DNA of 64,000 bases from Trebonia sp035571275 (GCA_035571275.1 DATMKQ010000065.1:4923-68922), one strand, 5' to 3'; numbered from the stretch's first letter, positions 8,545 to 18,134 are shown. The notes: generated by a model from the letters alone, not told the origin. Numbers and translations: made by a program.

Positions 8545-9450
8545 TTACTGCTTGACCGCCCCGGATGCGATATCGGTGCGCCAGTACCGTTGCAGCGCCA
8601 GGAACAGGATGATCAGCGGGATGATCGACAGCAGCGCCCCCGTGACCACCAGGCTGTACAGCGCGGGCGCGGTGGACCCGCGGTTGAGCAGCGTGTAGAG
8701 CCCGACCGTGAGCGGGAACTTGTTCTCGTCGCTGAGCATGATGAACGGCAGCAGGAAGTTGTTCCACACCGCGACGAACTGGAACAGGAAGATGGTCACC
8801 AGGCCCGGCACCATCATCGGCACCGCGATCCGCGCGAACAGCCGGCCTTCCGGGCAGCCGTCCACCCGCGCCGACTCGATCACCTCGTCGGGCACCGCGG
8901 ACATCGCGTAGATCCGCGCCAGGTAGATCCCGTACGGCGAGAGCACCGACGGCAGCAGGACGGACCAGTACGTGTTGGTCAGCCCGACCTTGGCGAGCAG
9001 CAGGTACTGCGGCACGGCCAGGACCACCGGCGGCACGAGTACCCCGGCGAGCAGCATGTTGAACACCGCCGAGCGACCACGGAACCTGTACTTGGCCAGC
9101 GCGTACCCAGCCAGCACAGACACCGCGGCGGACAGCAGCGCGCCGCCGCCCGCGTAGATCGCGGTATTGAGCATCCAGTGCCAGAAGACGCCGTCCGCGT
9201 ACGACGAGAGCGCGCGGATATTGGACCACAAAGAGCCGTCCGGCGCGAAGGTGAACGTGTTGAACAGTTGCGCGTTGTCCTTGGTTGACGCGATTAGCAC
9301 CCAGGCGATCGGCAGCAGGCAGTACACCGCCCCGAGCACCAAGATGGCGGTGGGCAGCGCCGCGGGCCGCCGCCCCCGGCTCCGCCGCGGTTTTCCCGCG
9401 ACGGTGACGGGCGCCTCGGTCAGCGCGCCGTCGACTCGTACCAGTGCCAT
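8545..9450 (-). CDS. carbohydrate ABC transporter permease, MalG type
   Basis: A 301-residue inner-membrane permease with six predicted membrane segments. The cytoplasmic EAA loop, which docks the ATPase, reads DEVIESARVDGCPEGRLFARIAVPMM in pieces around residues 185-215, ending in MVPGLVT. It forms a heterodimer with the permease encoded just upstream (6-base gap) and receives substrate from the binding protein. No ATPase gene is in this operon, so a shared MsiK-like ATPase elsewhere probably energises it, as is common in actinomycetes. Context points to galacto- or arabinogalacto-oligosaccharides. Confidence 0.92.
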   Translation of the reverse strand: MALVRVDGALTEAPVTVAGKPRRSRGRRPAALPTAILVLGAVYCLLPIAWVLIASTKDNAQLFNTFTFAPDGSLWSNIRALSSYADGVFWHWMLNTAIYAGGGALLSAAVSVLAGYALAKYRFRGRSAVFNMLLAGVLVPPVVLAVPQYLLLAKVGLTNTYWSVLLPSVLSPYGIYLARIYAMSAVPDEVIESARVDGCPEGRLFARIAVPMMVPGLVTIFLFQFVAVWNNFLLPFIMLSDENKFPLTVGLYTLLNRGSTAPALYSLVVTGALLSIIPLIILFLALQRYWRTDIASGAVKQ

Positions 9451-9456
9451 GGCGTG

Positions 9457-10371
9457 TCACCGCTCCTGGAACACGCGCCTGCTGCTCAGCCGGAGCAGGC
9501 CGAACGACAGCAGGAACATGACAGCCGCGATCAGCAGGGCGAGTGCGGCCGCCCCGTAGATGTTGTTGTAGTTGAACGCCAGGTCATAGACCCTCATCAG
9601 CGGCATCCAGTCCAGCGAGATCGTGTTGGTGAGCGGGAGTAGCGTTTCCGGCTCGTTGAAGACCTGCAAGGTGGCGATGATCGAGAAGACCCCGGTGAGG
9701 ACCAGGGCCGGCGCGATCATCGGAATCTTGATCCGCAGCGCGATCTGAAGCTGCGACGCCCCGTCGATCCGCGCCGCCTCGTACAGTTCCGACGGCACGG
9801 CCCGCAGCGCCGTGTACATCACGATCATGTTGAACCCGGTGCCGCCCCAGACGCCGATGTTGGCCACCGAGAAGAGCACCGTATGCGGGGCGAACAGGCC
9901 GGGCATCGACAGTCCCAGCCGGGCCAGGATCGCAGGGAACGGCGACACCGTGGGCAGGTAAAGGAAGCCCCACAGCAGCGAGCCGATCACCGTCGGCACC
10001 GCGTACGGCAAGAAGATGGACAGCCTGGCGAACCGCTGGAACTTCACGCGCCGCGCGTCGAGCAGCAGCGCGAACAGCAGCGCGAGCCCGAGCATCACCG
10101 GCACGAGGACCAAGCTGTAGGCCAGCACGCGCAGCAGCGAGGACAAGAACGGATGGTCGGTCAACGCGGCGGAGTAGTTGGACAGGCCCGCGAACACCTG
10201 CTTCCGCGCTCCAGCGCCCAGACCTAGCCCGCTTACCTGTGTCTTCTCCAGCGACAGGTACAGCGTGTAGCCGATCGGGATGAGCAGCGTCAGCACGAAC
10301 ATCGCCACGGCGGGGGCCACGAAGGCGTACGGCGCCAGTCGCGGCGCCGTACCCTTGCGTGTCTGCTTCAC
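9457..10371 (-). CDS. carbohydrate ABC transporter permease, MalF type
   Basis: A 304-residue permease with six predicted membrane segments (the first at about 15-40 is APYAFVAPAVAMFVLTLLI). The EAA loop SELYEAARIDGASQLQIALR lies near residue 200. It starts one base after the binding-protein stop, so the two are translationally coupled. It pairs with the MalG-type permease downstream. Confidence 0.92.
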   Translation of the reverse strand: MKQTRKGTAPRLAPYAFVAPAVAMFVLTLLIPIGYTLYLSLEKTQVSGLGLGAGARKQVFAGLSNYSAALTDHPFLSSLLRVLAYSLVLVPVMLGLALLFALLLDARRVKFQRFARLSIFLPYAVPTVIGSLLWGFLYLPTVSPFPAILARLGLSMPGLFAPHTVLFSVANIGVWGGTGFNMIVMYTALRAVPSELYEAARIDGASQLQIALRIKIPMIAPALVLTGVFSIIATLQVFNEPETLLPLTNTISLDWMPLMRVYDLAFNYNNIYGAAALALLIAAVMFLLSFGLLRLSSRRVFQER

Positions 10372-10372
10372 G

Positions 10373-11770
10373 TCAGCCGGCCTGGACCGTGAAGCCGCTC
10401 TTCTTCATGTCGTTCAGCACGGTCGACTGTATCTGGGCGAGCGGGCTGAGGAACGACCCCTTGCTCGCCGCCGCGCTGCCGAATGCGGTCTGGAATTCGC
10501 TGTAAGCCACGTTCACGTCCGGACCCCAGGTGACTGTGGAGGCCTCGGCCGCGTACTGCTTGCCGAGCGACCAGAAGCCCGGCTGGTTGGCGAAGTACGA
10601 CGGCGGCGCGGACAACGCGCTCTCCGCGGCGATGTCCGCGGGGTAGATGCCGCTGATCGAGGCGAGCGCGGCCGTCGCTGTCGGGTCCGTATTCAGCCAG
10701 GTGGCGAACTCGACGGCGGCCTGCTGATGCTTCGACGCGGCCATGACCGCGGTCGAGGATCCGCCCCAGTTGCCGACGACGTGGGCGCCCGCGGTCCACT
10801 GCGGCAGCTGAGCCATCACCCACTTGCCCGCGTTGGACGGGGACTCCGTCGGCATGTCGCCAGGAGCCCAGATGTCGGAGACCCACGCGATGTACTTGCC
10901 ATCGTTCATGCCCTTGGTCCAGGCGGGCGTCCATTGCGGCTGGTTGTCGACCCCGCCGGAGGCGATCAGCGACTGCCAGTAGGAGGCGACCTTCTGGCTC
11001 GCGGCGCTGTCGATGCCCACCGTCCAGGTGCTGCCAGAGGCGGTCCACCACTGCGCCCCCGCCTGCTGCGTCAGCCCAGCGAACTCACCGGGGTCGACGC
11101 TGGAGAACGAGTCCAGGTAGACGCCCGGCGCCTCGGCGTGCAGCTTCGTCGCGTCGGCGGCGAACTGCGCCCAGGTGGCCGGCACGGTCAGGCCATACTT
11201 CTTGAACAGGTCCGCGCGGTAGAACAACGCCATCGGCGCGGCGTCCTGGGGAATGCCGTACACCGCGCTGGTGCCGAGCGTCACCTGGTCCCAGTTGCCG
11301 ACCGGGAAGTCGCTCTTCAGGCCGGACGCGTAGCTGGCGATGTTGGCCAGGTAGTTGTTGGAGACCAGAGTCGGCAGCACCTGATACTCGACCTGCGCGA
11401 GGTCCGGCGGGTTGCCGGCCTTGGCTGCCGTGAGCAGTTTGGTGAGCAACTGGTCGCCGCCGGCCTGCACCTGGAGCTGCACCTGGATGTCGGGGTGGGA
11501 TTTGTTCCAGATCGCGACGACCTTGTCTATGTTGGGCGCCCACGACCAGAAGGTCAGCGTGACCTTCTGCGACGACGAGGAGGAAGGAGAGGACGAGGAA
11601 GAGGAAGCGGCGGTGGCCGCCGGAGACGACGATGAACCGTTCGACGGGGAGCAGCCCGCCGCGGCCAGTGCGGCCAGCGCCAAGCTGGCGATCATGATGG
11701 CGCGCACGCGCAGTCTGCTATCTCGTGGGGAGCGCATCACGGCCGTGTGGCCGCCGAGCGAAGGCTTCAT
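10373..11770 (-). CDS. sugar ABC transporter substrate-binding lipoprotein
   Basis: A 465-residue extracellular solute-binding protein of family 1. The signal peptide ends in the lipobox LAAAGC with the lipidated Cys at residue 40, followed by a Ser/Ala-rich tether. The mature part has the typical SBP_bac_1 layout: TFWSWAPNIDKVVAIWNKSHPDIQV at the N-terminus and WGGSSTAVMAASKHQQAAVEFATWL in the second half. GGGAGGGG precedes the ATG, and an inner ATG at codon 12 is a possible alternative. It is the first gene of the importer operon, with a LacI operator 84 bases upstream. Confidence 0.92.
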   Translation of the reverse strand: MKPSLGGHTAVMRSPRDSRLRVRAIMIASLALAALAAAGCSPSNGSSSSPAATAASSSSSSPSSSSSQKVTLTFWSWAPNIDKVVAIWNKSHPDIQVQLQVQAGGDQLLTKLLTAAKAGNPPDLAQVEYQVLPTLVSNNYLANIASYASGLKSDFPVGNWDQVTLGTSAVYGIPQDAAPMALFYRADLFKKYGLTVPATWAQFAADATKLHAEAPGVYLDSFSSVDPGEFAGLTQQAGAQWWTASGSTWTVGIDSAASQKVASYWQSLIASGGVDNQPQWTPAWTKGMNDGKYIAWVSDIWAPGDMPTESPSNAGKWVMAQLPQWTAGAHVVGNWGGSSTAVMAASKHQQAAVEFATWLNTDPTATAALASISGIYPADIAAESALSAPPSYFANQPGFWSLGKQYAAEASTVTWGPDVNVAYSEFQTAFGSAAASKGSFLSPLAQIQSTVLNDMKKSGFTVQAG

Positions 11771-11853
11771 GGCCCCTCCCGGGGGTGAGAGAACGTACCA
11801 AAGTATCCGCTGGTCCTGGCCGCCCGCAGGTGAACAACGGGTGGCGTTCCGTC

Positions 11854-11867
11854 TGTGAACGCTCCCA
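11854..11867. promoter_or_regulatory. LacI-type operator, site 5
   Basis: TGTGAACGCTCCCA, identical to site 3, in the divergent region between the binding-protein gene (start 11770) and the GH42 gene (start 11982). Confidence 0.8.
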
Positions 11868-11931
11868 GAGTTAACCGGCCGACAACGCTTGTCAAGAGAT
11901 GCCGATGCCTGCTTTCATTCTGTTATTCGCC

Positions 11932-11945
11932 TGTGAGCGATCCCA
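11932..11945. promoter_or_regulatory. LacI-type operator, site 6
   Basis: TGTGAGCGATCCCA, 37 bases upstream of the GH42 start. It is centred 78 bases from site 5, so one repressor may control both divergent promoters. Confidence 0.78.
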
Positions 11946-11981
11946 GACATTCGGTCTCCACAATGGACACGGAGTTTCCTC

Positions 11982-14000
11982 ATGCACTCACGCTGGCCGC
12001 GGCTCGACGGACTCGCCTACGGCGGGGACTACAACCCCGAGCAGTGGCCAGAAGAGGTGTGGGCGGAGGACGTGGCGCTCATGCGCGAGGCTGGGGTCAC
12101 GCTCGTGTCCGTAGGCATCTTCTCGTGGGGCATGCTGGAACCGCGGCCGGGAGAGTACGAGTTCGGCTGGCTGGACAGGGTGCTCGGCCTGCTGGACGAC
12201 GCCAGGGTCGCGGTGGACCTGGGCACCCCCACGGCCGCGCCGCCGCCCTGGTTCCTGCGGCGGCACCCCGAGGCGCGCCCGGTCACCCGGGACGGGCTGA
12301 CGCTCGGCGGCGGGTCCCGGCAGACGTACTGCCCGTCGAGCCCCGCGTACGCGCGGGCGGCGACGGAGATCACCCGACAATTGGCCGTGCGCTACGGCGC
12401 CCATCCGGCGGTCGTGCTGTGGCACGTCAACAACGAGTACGGCCCCCCGCTTGGCGAGTGTTACTGCGAGACCTCGGCGGCGGCGTTCCGTGACTGGCTG
12501 CGGGAGCGGTACGGTGACCTCGCCGCGCTGAACGAGCATTGGGGCGCTTCCTTCTGGTCGCAGCGGTACGCCGAGTGGGATGAGATCGACGCCCCGCGAA
12601 CCTCCACGAGCGTGGTCAACCCCGCGCATCGGCTCGACTTCGCGCGGTTCAGCTCGGAGGCCTTGCTCGCCTGCTTCAAGCGAGAGCGGGATATCCTGCA
12701 CGACCTGTCGCCCGGGATTCCTGTCACCACCAACTTCATGGCCAACAACTGGAAAAACATGGACTACTGGCGGTGGGCGCCGGAGCTCGACGTGATCTCC
12801 AACGACAACTACCTGATCGCCGAGCGCACCGACTCCTACCTGGATCTCGCCATGTCCGCGGACCTCACCAGGTCGCTGGCCAGCGGCGGACCGTGGCTGC
12901 TGATGGAGCACTCGACCAGCGCCGTGTCCTGGCAGCCGAGGAACGTCGCGAAGCGGCCCGGCGAGATGCGCCGTAACTCGCTGGCGCACGTGGCCAGGGG
13001 CGCTGACGGCGTGCTGTTCTTCCAGTGGCGGGCCAGCCGGTTCGGCGCGGAGAAGCACCACTCGGCGATGCTGCCGCACGGAGGCACGAACACCCGCATC
13101 TGGCGGGAGGTCGTCGAGCTCGGCGGCGAGCTCGCCGGCTTGGCCGATGTGCGCGGCAGCTCGGTCGAGGCGGACATCGCGATGATCTGGGACTGGGAGT
13201 CGTGGTGGGCGCAGGAGCTGGAATGGCGGCCAAGCGTGGACCTTGGCTACCTGGAGCGTGTCCGGGCCTGGTATGAGGCGTCCTGGCGGGCCGGGCTGAC
13301 CGTTGATTTCGCGCATCCGGAGCGCGACCTGAGCCGGTACAGGCTGGTCGTCGTGCCGTCGCTGTATCTGACAACGCCGACGGCCGCTGCGAACCTGCGG
13401 CGCTACGTCACCAACGGCGGGACGCTGCTCGTCTCGTGCTTCTCCGGGATCGTGGACGCCTGGGACAGGGTACATCCTGGCGGCTATCCTGGCCCACTGC
13501 GCGATGTGCTCGGCGTGACGGTGGAGGAATGGCTTCCGCTGCGCGCGGGAGAGCGAGTCCGGCTCACCTGGGAGGAAGGCGACAGCGGTGGCGCTGGGTG
13601 GGCCGGCACCTGGACCGAGGTGGTGAAGCTGGCCGGGGCCAAGCCCGTCGTACGGTACGCGGATGGCCCGGCGGCAGGCGGACCCGCCGTCACCCGCTAC
13701 GAGCTCGGCGCCGGGCAGGCGTGGTACGTGTCCGCCTGCACGGACGCGCCGACGACGGCGGGACTGCTCGCCGCGGCCTGCGAGTCGGCCGGGCTCGCCG
13801 TGCCTGTCGGCCCGGCGGACCCCGACCACTGGCCGAACGACTTGGAGGTCGTCCGACGGACGGACAGGGAGCGGAGGTTCGTCGTGCTCATCAATCACGC
13901 GGACAGCAGCGCGGAGATCACAGTCGGCACCTCACGCGTTACCGTCCCCGCTGGGGAGGTCATGGTGATCCGGGACGGGAACCATTCCTCATTGAGATAG
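11982..14000 (+). CDS. beta-galactosidase, GH42
   Basis: A 672-residue cytoplasmic enzyme without signal peptide, predicted to release galactose from imported beta-galacto-oligosaccharides. The N-terminal TIM barrel starts with LAYGGDYNPEQWPEE, the usual GH42 opening. The acid/base is E152 in WHVNNEYG and the nucleophile is E309 in LLMEHST. A trimerisation domain (about 390-600) and a C-terminal beta domain ending in VTVPAGEVMVI follow, and the length is normal for the family. It is divergent from the importer operon and preceded by LacI operators. Together with the GH53 enzymes and importer it completes a secreted-cut, import, intracellular-hydrolysis route. Confidence 0.95.
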   Translation: MHSRWPRLDGLAYGGDYNPEQWPEEVWAEDVALMREAGVTLVSVGIFSWGMLEPRPGEYEFGWLDRVLGLLDDARVAVDLGTPTAAPPPWFLRRHPEARPVTRDGLTLGGGSRQTYCPSSPAYARAATEITRQLAVRYGAHPAVVLWHVNNEYGPPLGECYCETSAAAFRDWLRERYGDLAALNEHWGASFWSQRYAEWDEIDAPRTSTSVVNPAHRLDFARFSSEALLACFKRERDILHDLSPGIPVTTNFMANNWKNMDYWRWAPELDVISNDNYLIAERTDSYLDLAMSADLTRSLASGGPWLLMEHSTSAVSWQPRNVAKRPGEMRRNSLAHVARGADGVLFFQWRASRFGAEKHHSAMLPHGGTNTRIWREVVELGGELAGLADVRGSSVEADIAMIWDWESWWAQELEWRPSVDLGYLERVRAWYEASWRAGLTVDFAHPERDLSRYRLVVVPSLYLTTPTAAANLRRYVTNGGTLLVSCFSGIVDAWDRVHPGGYPGPLRDVLGVTVEEWLPLRAGERVRLTWEEGDSGGAGWAGTWTEVVKLAGAKPVVRYADGPAAGGPAVTRYELGAGQAWYVSACTDAPTTAGLLAAACESAGLAVPVGPADPDHWPNDLEVVRRTDRERRFVVLINHADSSAEITVGTSRVTVPAGEVMVIRDGNHSSLR

Positions 14001-14074
14001 CGGGGGACGGTCCTGGGTTATCCGGCGGCGACGGCAACCGGACGCACCGGGCGAAGCACGCCTCCGCGCCCCGG

Positions 14075-15298
14075 CTAGGACTGGCGGGCGGTTCGGATAT
14101 CGCGGTTGTTCAGCGTGCCCCACACCGCGACAGACACTGCCGTCATTGCTGTGAAGCCAAGCCAGAATGGTGCGGCGAGCCCGAAATGGGTGCTGATAAG
14201 ACCCCCAAGTGCGGCGCCCGCCAGCATTCCGCCGTTGCTGGCGAGCCGGTAGGCGCCGTGAACGCGGCCGAGCATGTTCGGTGGGGCCAGGGACTGACGC
14301 AGCGACGCGCCGACGGTGGAGAACATGACCAGGTGCATGCCGAGCAGTGCGAGCAGGATGGCCGCGACGATGGCACTGCGGGTCAGGGCAAGGCCGAGGT
14401 AGGTCAGTATCTCGACGATCATTTCCGCGCGCAGCACCCAGCCTGGGCCGATCGCTGAGACCACACGCACCGCGAGCAGGCCGCCGACGATGCCGCCGAC
14501 AGCGGTGGCGGCCAGCAGGAGGCCGTAGCCGAGGGGGCCGACGCCGAGCCGGACGCGGGCCACCAGAACAAAGACAGCGAACACGGCGCCAAGACCGACG
14601 TCGGAAATCGCGACCGTCAGGGCGAGCGTGCGCAGCAGCCGGTTGCCAAGTAGCCAGCGCACACCCTCGAGCATCGAAGCGCGCAGCGTCGGCCGGTGTC
14701 CCTGAGCAGGCGCGGCGTTGACGAACGCTGGCAGCGCGGCGACCAACGCGGCGACCAGCGCCAGCCCGCTGGCGTCCAGCAGGAACGGAACCCACGCGGC
14801 CAGCGCGAACAGCCATGCGCCGAGGGGTTGCGCGATGAGGCTCCGAGCAAGCGTCGTCGCCGATTGCAGTCGGCCGTTGGCCCGTTCCAGCCCGGAACGG
14901 TCGACCAGAGCAGGCAGCACCGCGGTGGAGGCGTTCTCGTAGACAAGCCCGGCGCAACCCACGACGAAAAAGATCCCGTACAGCACCGGCATGCTCGCGT
15001 GACCCGCGAGGACCATCGCCGCGAGCACGCCGAGCGCGACCGCCCTGGCGATTGATGCCGAAGCCATCGCCAGCCTGCGATCCACGCGGTCAACCATGGC
15101 GCCGGTGGGCAGCGCGAGCAGCATCCAGGGCAGCTGCTGCGCGACCATCAGCCCGGCTATCAGGGTCGGGCTGCGTGTGATCGATACCGCCAGCAACGGG
15201 CCAGCCACCTGGGTGACGCCGTCACCGAGCCCAGAGACCGTAGTGGCGGTCCAGAGTAGGCCGAACCCGCGGCCTAGCTTTCTGTTCATACGTGGCAC
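14075..15298 (-). CDS. MFS transporter (EntS/MFS_3-like exporter)
   Basis: A 407-residue integral membrane protein with about twelve hydrophobic segments. The start FGLLWTATTVSGLGDGVTQVAGPLLA and the loop MVDRVDRRLAMA are typical of the MFS_3/EntS group of drug and siderophore exporters. The GTG at 15298 and an ATG at 15289 are both possible starts; neither has a clear Shine-Dalgarno. It is divergent from the penicillin-acylase-family gene across a short region holding a strong inverted repeat. The substrate is unknown. Confidence 0.88.
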   Translation of the reverse strand: MPRMNRKLGRGFGLLWTATTVSGLGDGVTQVAGPLLAVSITRSPTLIAGLMVAQQLPWMLLALPTGAMVDRVDRRLAMASASIARAVALGVLAAMVLAGHASMPVLYGIFFVVGCAGLVYENASTAVLPALVDRSGLERANGRLQSATTLARSLIAQPLGAWLFALAAWVPFLLDASGLALVAALVAALPAFVNAAPAQGHRPTLRASMLEGVRWLLGNRLLRTLALTVAISDVGLGAVFAVFVLVARVRLGVGPLGYGLLLAATAVGGIVGGLLAVRVVSAIGPGWVLRAEMIVEILTYLGLALTRSAIVAAILLALLGMHLVMFSTVGASLRQSLAPPNMLGRVHGAYRLASNGGMLAGAALGGLISTHFGLAAPFWLGFTAMTAVSVAVWGTLNNRDIRTARQS

Positions 15299-15336
15299 GC
15301 TCAGATGCTGCGGCTTGCCCCCAGGGAAAGGTCAAG

Positions 15337-15360
15337 GACCGCCTTACTGGCAAGGCGGTC
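15337..15360. promoter_or_regulatory. 9-bp perfect inverted repeat in the MFS/acylase divergent promoter region
   Basis: GACCGCCTT and AAGGCGGTC flank a 6-base centre (15346-15351). The spacing fits a dimeric repressor or MerR-type operator. It lies 39 bases upstream of the MFS start and about 78 upstream of the acylase start, and no regulator gene is adjacent. A second shorter dyad, TCCCTGT-GGT-ACAGGGA, lies at 15404-15420. Confidence 0.55.
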
Positions 15361-15437
15361 GGCCGGTCGAAGTTGAGCGGCGCGGTGCCTTTCGCGCCTG
15401 CCGTCCCTGTGGTACAGGGAAGTCGGAGGTGAGTCAC

Positions 15438-18101
15438 GTGAAGTCCTCGCATCGTGGTTCGGGTAGGCGGTGGGCCGCCGTCGCGGTGGCGCTGCTGGCG
15501 GCGGTGGCCGCGGCGATCCCAGCCGGAGCGGCCGTCGCCGCGCGGTTGCCCGCGGGCGGGCAGCGGGTGGGCAGCGGAGCGCTTCGTGCGGTGATCACCC
15601 GGGATTCCTACGGGGTGCCGAGCGTCTACGCGAACTCGATGGCCGGGATGTGGTTCGGCGACGGGTGGGCCCAGGCGCAAGACCGCATGGTGCAGCTCGA
15701 GCTGACTCGCAGAACGGTCGAGGGCACGTTGTCGGCGATCTTCGGGCCCAGCGAACTGGCCCAGGATGAAGACGTCAGGACGTTCTTCTACACTCCAGCC
15801 GAGCTGCGGGCCCAGTACCGTACCCTGCCGCCGGCCACCCGCAGCGCGATACAGGCGTTCTCGGCCGGGATCAACGCTTACGAGGCTTCGGCCTATGCCA
15901 GCCCCGCCAGCGAGCGGGCAGAGGTTCCGTACGAGTTCTTCGTGCTCGGGAACGTGCTCGGGCTGAGCGGACCGTACCGGCCGGCCGCGTGGAGCCCGCT
16001 CGACACGCTCGCGGTCGGCAACTATCTGGCCAGGGAGTTCGGTGGCGGCGGCGGTAGCGAGCTGCAAAACCTGAGTTTCCTCAACTATCTGGATTCCGAA
16101 CTGGCGAAGCCCTCTGACCCGACCGCCGCCTCCGATGCCATCGCGGTCTTCAACGACGCCCGGTGGATCAACGACCCGACCGCCCCGACGACCGTGCCCA
16201 GCGGCCCGCGGCCCCCGGCGACCGCGGCCGCGAACGCCGCGGCTTCCGCGGACCCGCCCGCCCCATCGGAAGGGACAACCGCGACCGCGCTCACCGCCCT
16301 CGACCGGGCCGGGGAGCCCGCCATCAAGCGGGCCATGTCGACGCTGGCGGCGGACCGCGAGTCGATCCTGAAGACCGGCATCTCGCTGGACGTCCTGGCC
16401 CACGGCGGCTCGGACGCGTTCGTCGTGGCGCCGTGGCGCTCCGCCGACCATCACACGCTGCTGTGGGGAGGCCCGCAGGAAGGGATCACCAACCCGAGCG
16501 TGGACTGGGAGGTATACCTGCACGGCCCCGGCGGGTACGACGTCGGAGGCATGACCATCGCCGGTGAGCCGTTCGTCCTCATCGGCCGCAACGCCCACTT
16601 CGCCTGGACGTCGACCAGTGAGGAAACAGTCGACGAGCGGACCTACATGGAGCAGGTCAACTTCTCCGCCAGCCCGCCTGCGTACGAGTTCGACGGCAAG
16701 CAGGTCCCGATGACCGCGATCACCGAACAGATCCCGGTGGCGGGCCAGGCGCCGGTGTCGTTCACGGTGTACCGGACGATCGACGGGCCGGTGTTCTCGA
16801 CCGATCCGGCCCACGGCGTTGCCTTCTCGCTCAGGTTCGCGTCGTGGATGCGCGAGACGGGGACGCTCGTGGGGTTCTCGCAGCTCGGCGGCGACACGGA
16901 CCTTCGGCAGTTCGTGCACTCGATGAGCCTGGTCACGACGCTGCACAACTTCCTGTACGCCGACAACCGCGGCAACATCGCCTACTTCGGTGACGGCCTG
17001 GTCCCGATCGAGCCGTCGCTGGAGAAGGTCGACCCGCGGCTGCCGGCGCTGGGCAACGGCACCGAACAGTGGCTGGGCTTCGTCCCGTTCTCGCGGATGC
17101 CGCACAGCATCAACCCGGTCCAGGGGTACCTGGACAACTGGAACACCAAGCCGTCACAGCAGGCCTACTACCAGCAGAACGAGGGCAACGAGTACTGGGG
17201 AACGATCTTCCGCTCGACCCTCATCAGCCAGCTTCTCGCCGCCAGCAGGCACATCACCGTCGCGTACCTGGAGCGGATCGAGCACAAGATCGGCACGATC
17301 GACGATGTCGACGACACCAGGCCCGCCGCGCCGTACTTCATCCCGTACGTGATCCGGGCGTACCACGCGCTGGTCAAGGCGCACAGCCCGCTGACCGACC
17401 CGGCGACCCACCCCGATCTCGCCCGCGCCGTCAACGCGCTCGCTCGCTGGAACGACGTCAAGACCCTGGGCAGCCCCGCGATGTCCATCTTCATGAACTT
17501 CCTCGAGGCCTTCGAACGGAACGTGTTCGAGGGCGGCGCGTTCCCTGGCGAGCAGTACACGGGGACGGTGAACTTCAGCGACGCCAGCTTGGGCCTCGGC
17601 ACCTTCGGCGGGCTCGGCGGCATGGGAACGTACAACCTGCTGTACCACATCCTCGCCGGGACCAGCGGCATCGTGCCGTGCGGGACGCTCTGCTACCGCG
17701 GCTCCTACCTAGGCGGCCACGAGGACCAGCTCCTGGTGGAGAGCCTGAACGACGCGATCACGATCTTGTCAGGCACCGGCACCCAGCTCGGCCAGGACGT
17801 CCCCGGATTCGGCACCACCGACATAGCCAAGTGGGGCTACCAGCCGGCCGAGAACGTGAACTGGACCAGCCTCCTCGACCCGCTGGCGGTCGGCGTGACC
17901 ACGACGTGCGGGGTCAGCGCAGCGCAGAACCGCAGCACGTTCATGATGGCCGTGGACGTCGGCCCGGTCGTGACCGGGCAGGACCTGATCCCGCCCGGGG
18001 AGAGCGGGTTCATCTCGGCGGCCGGCGTCCCGAGCCCGCACATGTGCGACCAGGTAAGCCTGCTCAACGACTTCACCTATAAGCCGATACCTAAGTCCTG
18101 A
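15438..18101 (+). CDS. secreted penicillin-acylase family (Ntn) amidohydrolase
   Basis: A preprotein of about 887 residues of the penicillin acylase / AHL acylase / cyclic-lipopeptide acylase family, which is cleaved into alpha and beta chains. The GTG at 15438 is chosen because GGAGG lies eight bases upstream and a signal peptide (GSGRRWAAVAVALLAAVAAAIPAGAAVA) follows at once; a longer frame would run back into the MFS gene. The alpha chain carries TRDSYGVPSVYANS and FGDGWAQAQDRMVQLELTRR. The beta-chain nucleophile is Ser325 in GGSDAFVVAP, the expected autocleavage site. YADNRGNIAYF is also typical. An insert of about 50 residues rich in Pro/Ala precedes the nucleophile, consistent with the excised linker. 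Substrate may be an N-acyl homoserine lactone, lipopeptide or beta-lactam. Confidence 0.9.
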   Translation: MKSSHRGSGRRWAAVAVALLAAVAAAIPAGAAVAARLPAGGQRVGSGALRAVITRDSYGVPSVYANSMAGMWFGDGWAQAQDRMVQLELTRRTVEGTLSAIFGPSELAQDEDVRTFFYTPAELRAQYRTLPPATRSAIQAFSAGINAYEASAYASPASERAEVPYEFFVLGNVLGLSGPYRPAAWSPLDTLAVGNYLAREFGGGGGSELQNLSFLNYLDSELAKPSDPTAASDAIAVFNDARWINDPTAPTTVPSGPRPPATAAANAAASADPPAPSEGTTATALTALDRAGEPAIKRAMSTLAADRESILKTGISLDVLAHGGSDAFVVAPWRSADHHTLLWGGPQEGITNPSVDWEVYLHGPGGYDVGGMTIAGEPFVLIGRNAHFAWTSTSEETVDERTYMEQVNFSASPPAYEFDGKQVPMTAITEQIPVAGQAPVSFTVYRTIDGPVFSTDPAHGVAFSLRFASWMRETGTLVGFSQLGGDTDLRQFVHSMSLVTTLHNFLYADNRGNIAYFGDGLVPIEPSLEKVDPRLPALGNGTEQWLGFVPFSRMPHSINPVQGYLDNWNTKPSQQAYYQQNEGNEYWGTIFRSTLISQLLAASRHITVAYLERIEHKIGTIDDVDDTRPAAPYFIPYVIRAYHALVKAHSPLTDPATHPDLARAVNALARWNDVKTLGSPAMSIFMNFLEAFERNVFEGGAFPGEQYTGTVNFSDASLGLGTFGGLGGMGTYNLLYHILAGTSGIVPCGTLCYRGSYLGGHEDQLLVESLNDAITILSGTGTQLGQDVPGFGTTDIAKWGYQPAENVNWTSLLDPLAVGVTTTCGVSAAQNRSTFMMAVDVGPVVTGQDLIPPGESGFISAAGVPSPHMCDQVSLLNDFTYKPIPKS

Positions 18102-18134
18102 ACCCACCCGCCCCAAGCCGGGACACCGTAGTCA

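Noticed and set aside
8531..9460. 309-residue frame overlapping the MalG-type permease
   Set aside because: Its composition is Arg/Gly-rich with no membrane segments; it is the shadow of the permease in another phase.
15096..15437. Upstream extension of the acylase frame
   Set aside because: It overlaps the divergent MFS gene and would hide the signal peptide; a well-placed GGAGG supports the GTG at 15438.
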